A stretch of DNA of 64,000 nt from Roseimaritima ulvae (GTDB lineage Bacteria > Planctomycetota > Planctomycetia > Pirellulales > Pirellulaceae), in NCBI RefSeq assembly GCF_008065135.1, contig NZ_CP042914.1, positions 7,421,404 through 7,485,403 on the forward strand. The letters are read 5' to 3'. Made by a program: the position numbers and the translations under genes. Numbering within the stretch: the stretch's first letter is position 1; each line of letters begins with the position of its first letter. This document shows positions 36,533 to 44,476 of this stretch, piece by piece. Below the pieces are notes generated by a model. The model had not been told where the DNA came from. It saw nothing but the letters and a program-made list of their open reading frames with translations, and did not search any database.

Positions 36533-38644
36533 GTGGCGAAGTTAAATGTAGATCTGGACGACTTTCACGAAGGCAATTTGCCGCCATCGTGCATTTGCTG
36601 TGGCGGCCCCTCCTGCGTGTCGGTGGAGCGACGTTTTCTGCCCACGCCGACCTGGTTGCTGGTCTTGAACTATCTGCCGCTGGGCAACATCTGGTTGTCC
36701 AGCCGCGACACCCGCGGCAAAGTTCCCCTGTGCCGCAAACACAAACGCCGCCTAACGCTGGGGCGGAAGTTGCGAATCGTGGGCTTTGCACTGATCGCCC
36801 TGGTGATTTTGTCCGCCATCCTGGCGATCGCCTTGGGCGGCCCCACCGCCGCGCCGCTGCTGTTCCTGGCCGTGCTGTGCCTGGTTCCCTTGGTGGTCCT
36901 GCTGGGGCCCTGCGCCTTTTACGTCGATTTGACCACGCCCCGCGTCAGCTCGCTGGACTCGTCGACGGTTACCCTGGACAGCGTCTCCCCGAAGTTTGCC
37001 AAACAAGTGGTGGACCAGTCGCCCGAAGGCTTGCCCACCACGGCCGAACGCCTCCCCAGTTCCGAAAGCTTACCCGCGATCCTGCTCGGCCTGAGCCTGA
37101 CGTTTTTATTCCTCCCCACCGCGGTGGCCTTCGGAGCATGGGGGCTGAGCCACTTCAACCGTGAACCGCAGCTGGCCCAAAATCGCCCTGCCGAACCTCC
37201 GGCTGGCCCTGCGGCCAAGCCCAACACACGCAGCCTCGCACAGAACAGCGAACGGCAGAACAGCGAACGGCAAACCGACGCGAGGGGCGAAGCCGTGGCC
37301 GAACCCGACGCCGCCCTCCCCTCCCCTGTCTCCGGTACCGCCCCGGCGTCCGCGTCAGGGCCCGCGAGCTCCCCACAATACGACCCGGTCATGGGAACCC
37401 TGCTGCCCGCCACGCCGGACCGAGCGACTCCGGCCATGTCAGCCACCCCTGCCCCGCCAGACGACTCAACTAACTCGGACAGCTCAAGCGCCCCTGCCGA
37501 CTCTGCCACCCCTGACGACTCTGCCAACGCCAACGAACCGCCCGCTTCCACGCCCGCACCAAACTCCCCCTCCACCCCCGCTTCCGTCGCCGAAGCGATC
37601 GACGCCCTGCTGCGCAGCGAAACCTCGACGGCGAAAGCGTCGCTGCTGGCTTGGCTGCAAGATCAGGACATTGCACCGGAGGATCAATCGGCGGTGCTGG
37701 CACGGATCAATGCTCGCAATCCCAACATCCAGGACGCGGCCAACGAATTGGTCGAACTGCTGCAGATCCCCACCGCGGCGATCATCGAGCAATGCCTCGC
37801 CGACCTGGAGGATTCGTCCATCGATAACCGGCAAGTCGCTCGGCGGCTGGCGGCTTGCGAGGTCGAAGCCGATTCGCGGGTCGCATTGGGCCGAGCTCTC
37901 GCCAAAGCGATCACCGCCAGAGGAGTCGAACTGGACCCGCTGGTCGAAACTTTTAAGCAGTGTGCGGGACACGAACATGTGCCGGAGATCATTGAATTGC
38001 TGTCCGAAAAACAAAGCGGCAAGGTGCTCGATGCCGGCCGCGCAGTAGCGATTCACCTGCGCGATCCCGACGTCTACCCAGCCGTGGTCCGGTTGATCGA
38101 CGTGCCCTTTGGCGATCGGCGCACGGCGGAGGTCTGCCGCGAAATCGGGCCCGCCATCGAACAAGCCTTGTGGCCCTACTTGACCAATCCCCGACGTGCC
38201 CGATTGGCGGCTGAAATCCTCCGCGACATTGGGACCCCCGAAAGCATCCGCCCTCTGCTGGCCGCCGCCAACCGCACCACGGACCAATCATTGCAACGCG
38301 TCTGCGGCGAAGCGGTTACCACGATTCGCCAACAAGGCAAAGCCCGAGCCAGGGCGTTGGCCGCAGCCGAAGCACAACGCTTGGCCGCCACGGAGGCCGC
38401 TACCGGTGAGCACCCCACTGGGAGATCGACCGCCGGCGGCCCGGCGGCAAACGACACAGCCGCTGAACCCGCCGCGACGAAGCTCCGCACCTGGACCGAT
38501 CGCACGGGGCGATTCAAGCGGCAAGGCGAATTGGTCAGCGTCACCGAGACCACCGCCTCGATTCGTATCGCGGGCAAGGTGGTGCAGATCCCGATCGCGC
38601 AATTAAGTGAAGCCGACCAACAGTTCCTGGCGGGACAACGGTGA
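36533..38644 (+). CDS. Membrane protein with N-terminal Cys cluster, HEAT-like repeats and C-terminal SHD1 domain
   Basis: 703 residues from GTG 36533. The N terminus has clustered Cys (SCICCGGPSC and a later LCRKHKRR) that could bind zinc, then two adjacent membrane helices (about 80-130) and a third (about 185-210). A long Pro/Ala/Ser/Asp linker (about 215-355) leads to helical HEAT-like repeats (about 360-600, for example DPDVYPAVVRLIDVPFGDRRTAEVCREIG). The C-terminal 60 residues (RTWTDRTGRFKRQGELVSV... VVQIPIAQLSEADQQFL) match SHD1, a eukaryote-like domain expanded in planctomycetes. Its stop overlaps the next start, so the two are coupled. Role unknown; scaffold or trafficking is speculation. 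Confidence 0.7.
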   Translation: MAKLNVDLDDFHEGNLPPSCICCGGPSCVSVERRFLPTPTWLLVLNYLPLGNIWLSSRDTRGKVPLCRKHKRRLTLGRKLRIVGFALIALVILSAILAIALGGPTAAPLLFLAVLCLVPLVVLLGPCAFYVDLTTPRVSSLDSSTVTLDSVSPKFAKQVVDQSPEGLPTTAERLPSSESLPAILLGLSLTFLFLPTAVAFGAWGLSHFNREPQLAQNRPAEPPAGPAAKPNTRSLAQNSERQNSERQTDARGEAVAEPDAALPSPVSGTAPASASGPASSPQYDPVMGTLLPATPDRATPAMSATPAPPDDSTNSDSSSAPADSATPDDSANANEPPASTPAPNSPSTPASVAEAIDALLRSETSTAKASLLAWLQDQDIAPEDQSAVLARINARNPNIQDAANELVELLQIPTAAIIEQCLADLEDSSIDNRQVARRLAACEVEADSRVALGRALAKAITARGVELDPLVETFKQCAGHEHVPEIIELLSEKQSGKVLDAGRAVAIHLRDPDVYPAVVRLIDVPFGDRRTAEVCREIGPAIEQALWPYLTNPRRARLAAEILRDIGTPESIRPLLAAANRTTDQSLQRVCGEAVTTIRQQGKARARALAAAEAQRLAATEAATGEHPTGRSTAGGPAANDTAAEPAATKLRTWTDRTGRFKRQGELVSVTETTASIRIAGKVVQIPIAQLSEADQQFLAGQR

Positions 38645-39852
38645 TGGGAATCCAATTTGATTGCCAGTGCGGCAAACACTATCGCGTCTCGAGTAAATAC
38701 GTCGGCCAGTCGGCGCGCTGCCGGCACTGCGGGACGACGCTGTGCATCCCCGCGCCGCAGCCCGCCGCGGTGCAACAGGCCGTCCCTGCACAGGCCGTCC
38801 CTGCACAGGCCGTCCCGCCCGAGCCGGCAACGGGTGTCCCGGAGGAGACGCCTGACTTAGCAGCATTGCATCACCATCCGGCTTCGCTTCACCCTCCCTC
38901 CGGGAGGGTCGAGCGTCAGCGAGGGGAGGGTTTTTCGGCTGCGGAAAATGACTCTAACAACCCGCAACTCCAAAGTGCCCTCCCTGCACGTTCCTCGCGA
39001 CCCTCCCAGAGGGAGGGTGAAACACTACCAAGCCAGACGTCCCCCGGTGCAGCCGCGCCGGCGGTGCTGCAACGCACGGACAGTAAACCAGCCCTGCCCA
39101 GCCGCACCATGTTTTCGGCTGTCAAAAAGCAGCCGGGCACCCAACTGATCAGCAGCCACTGTTATCGCCTGGCCGGCCAACCACGGCTTCAGGTCTACGC
39201 CGGTTTCGGCCATCAGCTGACCAATATCAACCCCGGCGAACACGACCTGTCTCGACTGGAATTGTTTCATATCCGCGATGGTTTGGGGGAATACGCGGTC
39301 CTTCAGTCCTACGACGGCACCGGCCCGCTGCCGACGGAATACGTGGCCCGCATGCGAGGCTGCCTGCCGACCCCGCTGGCACTGCTCAAAACGTCCGCCG
39401 ATCGTCAATTGGAGGTGGGCAGTGCGATCGCCGGACCGCTGGGGGTGCTGCTGGCTCAAGCGGCTTCGAAAGTCCAGTCGGTGTGGGCGGCGACCGATGG
39501 CAGTCAGCCGCCACTGGCCCAAGCGGCACAGCAAAACACCACGCTGTCGGCGAATATCCATTGGGATGGAGAATTCAAAATGGGACCGCTTTCGGTCACC
39601 CACCATCTGCGGTGGGCCGTCCAAGCGATTCCCTTGGATGACGAAAGCTTTCTGCTGGTAGCCGCTGCGGTGCCGCGTAAGAAACTGATCGGGTTGCGGT
39701 TCGACCTCCCCTGGTTCGCTCGATATCGAACCGAGTTCGCCCATTTGGTAAACGCTCAGCAAGCCAGCGAATGCGGCGAGTTCGACTATGTCGATCCCGG
39801 TGTCTGGCTGTTGGGCACCACCGAAGCGCTGCACTGGGTCGACCTCGACTGA
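38644..39852 (+). CDS. Zinc-ribbon-start protein of unknown function, carrying an in-frame MITE
   Basis: 402 residues from ATG 38644, overlapping the previous stop. Residues 5-34 form a short zinc ribbon (FDCQCGKHYRV...ARCRHCGTTLC), a pattern common at planctomycete N termini. Residues 35-67 contain short AVPAQ repeats. Residues 68-126 are encoded by a Family C element. The conserved-looking globular part starts at about residue 145 (MFSAVKKQPGTQLISSHCYRLAG) and continues to the C terminus. No family is recognised. Coupling to the SHD1 protein suggests a joint function. Confidence 0.65.
   Translation: MGIQFDCQCGKHYRVSSKYVGQSARCRHCGTTLCIPAPQPAAVQQAVPAQAVPAQAVPPEPATGVPEETPDLAALHHHPASLHPPSGRVERQRGEGFSAAENDSNNPQLQSALPARSSRPSQREGETLPSQTSPGAAAPAVLQRTDSKPALPSRTMFSAVKKQPGTQLISSHCYRLAGQPRLQVYAGFGHQLTNINPGEHDLSRLELFHIRDGLGEYAVLQSYDGTGPLPTEYVARMRGCLPTPLALLKTSADRQLEVGSAIAGPLGVLLAQAASKVQSVWAATDGSQPPLAQAAQQNTTLSANIHWDGEFKMGPLSVTHHLRWAVQAIPLDDESFLLVAAAVPRKKLIGLRFDLPWFARYRTEFAHLVNAQQASECGEFDYVDPGVWLLGTTEALHWVDLD
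38846..39022. repeat. Family C MITE-like element, copy 3 (subfamily 1), inside a gene
   Basis: 177 bases (59 codons exactly) homologous to 7642-7812, including the left flank AGACGCCTGACTTAGCAGC. It is read through in frame and encodes a Pro/Ser/Arg-rich stretch between the zinc ribbon and the globular domain. Confidence 0.85.
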
Positions 39853-39967
39853 CGTGGGTCCGGAACCGCCGGCGGAGCGATTCAAAATATCCGTGTTGCA
39901 ATTTTTACAAACTCGCTGCTAGACTCCCTGCGTCCGAAGATATTTACCCCAGCAGGGAGGCTGGAAC

Positions 39968-41611
39968 GTGTTAGCTCGATCGCCGATCCGAACCAAGCTG
40001 CTGCTGGCATTGGCGATCCTGACCGCCATGGTCACGACGATGGCCTTCAGCGGTTTCTGGGGCCTGTATCGTTACCGTCAACTGGCCAATAACGTCAGCC
40101 AACGCGCTGCCGAAATCCCTCAGACCAACGCCTTGATCCGCAGTGTCGACATCCTGCGCGAAAGCTGTCGACGGATCGAAGAGGTGCGTTTCCAACGCGC
40201 CATCTTGGGCTCGGAAAGCCCGCTGTCGAGTTCGATCTTAAAGAGCGAAAGCGAACAATTCGACAACGCGCTGCGGGAGTTCTCTTCGGTGATGGATCGC
40301 TACAAGGCGTCCCTAGCCAATTCTCCATCGGAAGACATTCTGTTCGCCGACCCGCAGCGTCAGCAGTTTATTTTGTCCCGTATCGATCTGACACTGCAGC
40401 AAATCAAAGACATCCAACGCCGCCCCGTGCAGGAACTGGAAGCCATCGATTTCGCCACGCTGCAATTGGAACTGGATGCTCTCTATCACCAAACCCAAAA
40501 ACTACCCGCCTTCCTGCAGATGCGGATGGCCAACGTGCGAGACGAGGTCAAAGGGCAATACCGGACCTGGATCGGAGTGGCTTGGTTCTGCACGATCCTG
40601 GCTGTAACCATGCTGGGCGTGCTGCTGTGGCTGTTCCGCACCCTGGTCGTGCAACCGTTCCGCACGCTGCTCGATGGCTGCCGTTTGGTTGCCGGCGGCC
40701 AATTTAATCACCACATCGAACTGGGCACCGGCGACGAACTGGACGAATTGGGTCAAGCCATGAACGGCATGACGATGCGGTTCCAACAGACTTGTACCGA
40801 ACTGGAAGAGGTCTGCGACGACCTGGATCGCCAGGTCCGCGAACGCACGCGGGAAGTCATCCAACGCGAACAACTGGCCAGCGTGGGTTTTCTAGCCGCC
40901 GGCGTGGCGCACGAAATCAACAACCCGCTGGCCTCGATCGCCTGGAGTGCCGAAGCTTTGGAATCGCGTCTGCATGACGCCCTGCACGGTACTGGCGACA
41001 CTCGCTCGATCACGGCCGAAGAAGCCGAAACGCTGCGTAAAAACCTGTCCCGCATCCAGGACGAAGCCTTTCGCTGCAAAGGCATCACCGAACGGCTGCT
41101 GGATTTCAGCCGCTTGGGAAACGTCAACGTGGCCCCCACCGATATCGGCACCCTGGTCGAAGACGTGGTCTCGATGGTCGGCACACTGGGCCAATACCGC
41201 TGCAAATCGATCCGCGTCGACTGCCCGGAAACGGTCGTGGCGTCGATCAACGCTCAAGAAATTCGCCAGGTCGTACTGAACCTGCTGACCAACGCATTGG
41301 AAAGCGTCCCCAGCGACGGTCAGGTCCGCGTGAGCATTCGCAAACGCGATCAGCAGGCCTCGATCAGCGTCGCCGATAACGGTTGCGGGATGACCGAAGA
41401 AGTTCGCGACCATTTGTTCGAACCGTTTTTCACCCGTCGCAAGGATGGCCATGGCACGGGGCTGGGCCTGAGCATCACGTACCGGATTATTTGCAAACAT
41501 GGCGGACTGATCACGGCCCACAGCGATGGCGTGGGACGCGGATCGCGTCTGGAAGTCACCCTGCCTCTAGAACCTGTCGAGAATCAACATGGCACGTCCC
41601 AAGCCGCTTGA
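39968..41611 (+). CDS. Membrane-bound sensor histidine kinase
   Basis: 547 residues from GTG 39968, with GGAGG 7 bases upstream. TM1 (about 10-33) and TM2 (about 203-228) bracket a helical periplasmic sensor of about 165 residues. A HAMP linker follows (RTLVVQPFRTLLDGCRLVAGG...ELDELGQAMNGM), then a coiled coil, the HisKA phosphoacceptor GFLAAGVAHEINNPLASIAW and a complete HATPase_c domain (N box QVVLNLLTNALESV, G1 VADNGCGM, G2 GTGLGLSITYRI). The stop overlaps the sigma-54 regulator gene, so this is its cognate kinase, comparable to NtrB/ZraS-type systems. The signal is unknown. Confidence 0.93.
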   Translation: MLARSPIRTKLLLALAILTAMVTTMAFSGFWGLYRYRQLANNVSQRAAEIPQTNALIRSVDILRESCRRIEEVRFQRAILGSESPLSSSILKSESEQFDNALREFSSVMDRYKASLANSPSEDILFADPQRQQFILSRIDLTLQQIKDIQRRPVQELEAIDFATLQLELDALYHQTQKLPAFLQMRMANVRDEVKGQYRTWIGVAWFCTILAVTMLGVLLWLFRTLVVQPFRTLLDGCRLVAGGQFNHHIELGTGDELDELGQAMNGMTMRFQQTCTELEEVCDDLDRQVRERTREVIQREQLASVGFLAAGVAHEINNPLASIAWSAEALESRLHDALHGTGDTRSITAEEAETLRKNLSRIQDEAFRCKGITERLLDFSRLGNVNVAPTDIGTLVEDVVSMVGTLGQYRCKSIRVDCPETVVASINAQEIRQVVLNLLTNALESVPSDGQVRVSIRKRDQQASISVADNGCGMTEEVRDHLFEPFFTRRKDGHGTGLGLSITYRIICKHGGLITAHSDGVGRGSRLEVTLPLEPVENQHGTSQAA

Positions 41612-42977
41612 ACAAGAAGCCAAGATGCGAATCCTGTTCGCGGACGACGAAACCAATCTGCAAGAATTGGTGCGCAGCGAAGTTCCCCGGATGGGTTACG
41701 CCGTGACCGTCTGCCCCGATGGCCTGACAGCCGTTGCGGCACTGGAAAAAGAAGCCTTCGATTGCATGATCGTGGACCTGCAGATGCCGGGCTTGAATGG
41801 TTTGCAGGTGATCGAAAGAGCCGCCCAGCTGCGGCCCGAGATGGACACCGTGATCATGACCGGTAACCCCAGCCAGGAAACGGCCATCGCGGCGGTCCAG
41901 TTCCAGGTCTTCGACTACCTCACCAAACCCTGCCGCTTGGCGGATATCGCCGGCCTGCTCGGTCGCGTTTGCGAACGCCGGCAGAGCCGCCGGCAAGTCG
42001 CCGCGTTGGAACACCGTGTTCGCCGCGCCGAAGGCGAAACGCGGTTGATTGGCGAACATCCCTCGATGCACGAAACCGCTCGCCTGATCGAACGCGTGGC
42101 CGCCGCCGAAAGCACCGTACTGATTCGTGGCGAAACCGGCTGCGGCAAAGAACTGGTGGCCCGCTCGCTGCACGAACACAGCAACCGCGCCAGCCAACCC
42201 TTCGTCGCCATCAACTGCGGTGCGCTGCCCGAGAATTTAATTGAAAGCGAATTGTTCGGACACTGCCGCGGCTCCTTCACCGGCGCCGACGCCGCCCGCA
42301 CCGGCCTGTTCGAAATGGCCGACGGAGGCACCCTGTTCTTGGACGAAATCGGCGAACTGCCGCTGTCGATGCAAGCCAAACTGCTGCGGGTGCTGGAAAC
42401 CGGCGACATCCGCCGCGTCGGTGATAACGAAACCAAACACATCGACGTCCGCGTGGTCTGCGCCACCCACCGCGACCTGGATCAAATGGTCCACGACGGC
42501 GAATTTCGCGAAGACCTGATGTTCCGCATCAACACCTTCGAAGTCCGCGTCCCCGCACTGCGCGAACGCAGCAGCGATATCCCGCTGCTGGCCAGCCATC
42601 TGCTGAAACGCTTCCGCCCCGAAACCGAGGGCCAGCCCGACGAGCTATTCGCTCCGGAAACCCTGCGACTGCTGGCCGAACACGTCTGGCCGGGCAACGT
42701 CCGTGAACTGGCCAACGTGATCGAACATTCTGCGATCCTGTGTGACAAACTGCCGATCCTGCCCGAGCACCTGCCGCGTCACTTCAGCAACCGCCAACTC
42801 CGCAAAGAGCTGCGTTCGAGCGGCCCGATCAGCCTCCGCGACCTGGAAATGCACGCGATCGAAGAAGCCCTGGAACGTCACGACGGCAACAAACCCGCCG
42901 CCGCCGCGGAACTGGGCATCAGCCTCAAAACCCTTTACAACAAACTCAACGCCGCCGTAGACAGCAAAGCCGGCTAA
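41589..42977 (+). CDS. Sigma-54-dependent response regulator (NtrC family)
   Basis: 462 residues. The receiver domain has acidic pocket ADDE and phosphoacceptor Asp63 (IVDLQMP) with the switch Thr in VIMTGNP and Lys in YLTKPCR. The AAA+ domain shows Walker A GETGCGKELVAR, GSFTGA (usual GAFTGA with one conservative change) for sigma-54 contact, Walker B GGTLFLDEIGEL and the RIN..VRVPALRER sensor. A Fis-type HTH (ALERHDGNKPAAAAELGISLKTLYNKL) ends the protein. The start at 41589 overlaps the kinase stop; ATG 41625 is possible. The targets are not evident; I found no convincing -24/-12 promoter nearby. Confidence 0.95.
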   Translation: MARPKPLEQEAKMRILFADDETNLQELVRSEVPRMGYAVTVCPDGLTAVAALEKEAFDCMIVDLQMPGLNGLQVIERAAQLRPEMDTVIMTGNPSQETAIAAVQFQVFDYLTKPCRLADIAGLLGRVCERRQSRRQVAALEHRVRRAEGETRLIGEHPSMHETARLIERVAAAESTVLIRGETGCGKELVARSLHEHSNRASQPFVAINCGALPENLIESELFGHCRGSFTGADAARTGLFEMADGGTLFLDEIGELPLSMQAKLLRVLETGDIRRVGDNETKHIDVRVVCATHRDLDQMVHDGEFREDLMFRINTFEVRVPALRERSSDIPLLASHLLKRFRPETEGQPDELFAPETLRLLAEHVWPGNVRELANVIEHSAILCDKLPILPEHLPRHFSNRQLRKELRSSGPISLRDLEMHAIEEALERHDGNKPAAAAELGISLKTLYNKLNAAVDSKAG

Positions 42978-42983
42978 TGTTCC

Positions 42984-43009
42984 CGTAGCCGAACTCGCCA
43001 GAGTTTGGA
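42984..43009. repeat. Family B palindrome
   Basis: CGTAGCCGAACTCGCCAGAG-type unit 7 bases after the regulator's stop. Confidence 0.8.
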
Positions 43010-43059
43010 TCGCGGCGGCAAAGTATTGGGTGCGAGCAAACAGCCCTTCACCCTCCCTT

Positions 43060-43247
43060 GGGACGTGAAGTGTATTAATGCCGGATTCACTTCACTCTCC
43101 CTCTGGGAGAGTCGAGCGTCAGCGAGGAGAGGGCGACCGCGCCGCTGCAAAAATCATAAAAACCTCCCCTCGCTAAGGCTCGACCCTCCTGGAAAAGGAG
43201 AGTGAAGAAAGAGGCCCCAAGATCCAATGCTGCAGCAACACAATTGC
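43060..43247. repeat. Family C MITE-like element, copy 4 (subfamily 2)
   Basis: Starts GGGACGTGAAGTGTATTAAT and continues through the same core as 25800-25956. The right end is degenerate compared with the copy at 44159. Confidence 0.85.
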
Positions 43248-43277
43248 TTCCCCACGCGGCTGAGGATAGTTCGCCTG

Positions 43278-43364
43278 ACACGGGCCGGGGGCCCATGCTA
43301 CGGTTTTCACACGGGCCGGGGGCAAATGTTACGGTTTCCACACGGGCCGGGGGCCCATGCTACT
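43278..43364. repeat. Family A tandem triplet
   Basis: Three reverse-orientation units (ACACGGGCCGGGGGCCCATG and variants) about 31 bases apart, directly after the lexA stop; the middle unit is degenerate. Confidence 0.9.
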
Positions 43365-43379
43365 TGGCACAGATGCTAC

Positions 43380-43982
43380 TTACATTTGCGAGCGGATCAC
43401 GCCTACGGCTACGCCCATGACGTTGGCTTCGCGGACGTAGATCGGATCCATGTCTGCGTTGGCTGGTTGCAAGCGAATCCGTCCGTCTTCGGGGTACCAA
43501 TACTTCAACGTGGCTTCGCCTTCGGGCGTCTGGGCCACAACGATCGAACCGGGCGAAGCGGAATCCGTGCGTTGAACTACCACGTAGTCCCCGTCGGCGA
43601 TGTGGGCTTCGATCATCGAGTCGCCGGACACCTGCAAGATAAACCGATCCTCGCCGGCAAAAATCTCGCTCAGATTTAAGCGATCGTTTTGCTCAAAGGC
43701 CAACGTTGTGGGCCCCGCTGCGACGATGCCCGCAAACTGGATCGCCCCGGCGGAGCGATCGGCCTCATGCGTCAATTCAATGGCTCGCGACTTGTTAGGA
43801 CTGCGGCGGATCAGCCCCTTTCGTTCGATCGCCTTCAAATGGCACATCACTCCGTTGGGACTCTTGATGCCAAACTCCTCGCCGATCTCCCGCACCGTGG
43901 GCCCATACCCACGCTTGACGATCAGTCGGCGAATCAAATCGTAGACCTGCTGTTGACGTTCGGTAAGCTGCTGACCTTCCAT
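43380..43982 (-). CDS. lexA: LexA repressor
   Basis: 200 residues. N-terminal winged helix: LTERQQQVYDLIRRLIVKRGYGPTVREIGEEFGIKSPNGVMCHLKAIERKGLI. The hinge carries the self-cleavage site AAG (GIVAAGPT). The S24 peptidase dyad is Ser in VSGDSMIEAHI and Lys in GEATLKYWYPEDG. The protein represses SOS genes and is inactivated by RecA-stimulated autocleavage. The operator recognised by this phylum's LexA is not something I can assign from this sequence. It stands alone; the neighbouring spaces are filled with repeats. Confidence 0.97.
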   Translation of the reverse strand: MEGQQLTERQQQVYDLIRRLIVKRGYGPTVREIGEEFGIKSPNGVMCHLKAIERKGLIRRSPNKSRAIELTHEADRSAGAIQFAGIVAAGPTTLAFEQNDRLNLSEIFAGEDRFILQVSGDSMIEAHIADGDYVVVQRTDSASPGSIVVAQTPEGEATLKYWYPEDGRIRLQPANADMDPIYVREANVMGVAVGVIRSQM

Positions 43983-44050
43983 CTAAGGATACTCCCTATG
44001 TGGGTGATGCGCGGCCGCCAAGGAACCCCGGGCCGTCCGTTCAGTATCAG

Positions 44051-44078
44051 ATTGTACACCCCAACTGGCGTCTGTCTA
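44051..44078 (-). promoter_or_regulatory. Candidate sigma-70-type promoter of lexA
   Basis: On the minus strand TAGACA (44078-44073), 16-base spacer, TACAAT (44056-44051), about 70 bases before the lexA start. Each hexamer has one mismatch to consensus. Self-regulation would place an operator here; I cannot identify it. Confidence 0.4.
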
Positions 44079-44158
44079 CACCCACCCCAGGGAATGGGGG
44101 TAGAGAGAAACGCTTCCGCGTTGCCAGCGACGTGCGGTCAATAAGTGTTCGACCCCGT

Positions 44159-44345
44159 GGGACGTGAAATGTATTACTGCAGCATTGGACCTTGGGGCCG
44201 CTTGCTTCACCCTCCTTTTTGAGGAGGGTCGAGCCTTAGCGAGGGGAGGTTCTTTTGCGGCGGCGCGGTCGCCCTCTCCTCGCTGACGCTCGACTCTCCC
44301 AGAGGGAGAGTGAAGTGAATCCGGCATTAATACACTCCACGTCCC
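44159..44345. repeat. Family C MITE-like element, copy 5 (subfamily 2, inverted)
   Basis: 187 bases with recognisable 18-base terminal inverted repeats: left GGGACGTGAAATGTATTA, right end reverse-complements to GGGACGTGGAGTGTATTA. The core is the reverse complement of copies 2 and 4. This copy best defines the ends. Confidence 0.88.
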
Positions 44346-44441
44346 TTGGGGTCCACTGCGGGAATTTCACAAATCCTTGGGTGCGCTGCGCGACCCAAGG
44401 CTTTGTTGTCCGACCGTGTTGCGGTCAAGCACTCCCACGGA

Positions 44442-44467
44442 CACACGGGCCAGGGGCCCATGCTACT
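44442..44467. repeat. Family A single unit
   Basis: ACACGGGCCAGGGGCCCATG-type unit immediately downstream of the OYE-family gene stop. Confidence 0.85.
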
Positions 44468-44476
44468 TGAGCGGCT

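Noticed and set aside
41589-41625. Sigma-54 promoter at TGGCACG near 41590
   Set aside because: The -12 element (TTGC at correct spacing) is missing, and the site is inside the kinase/regulator overlap.
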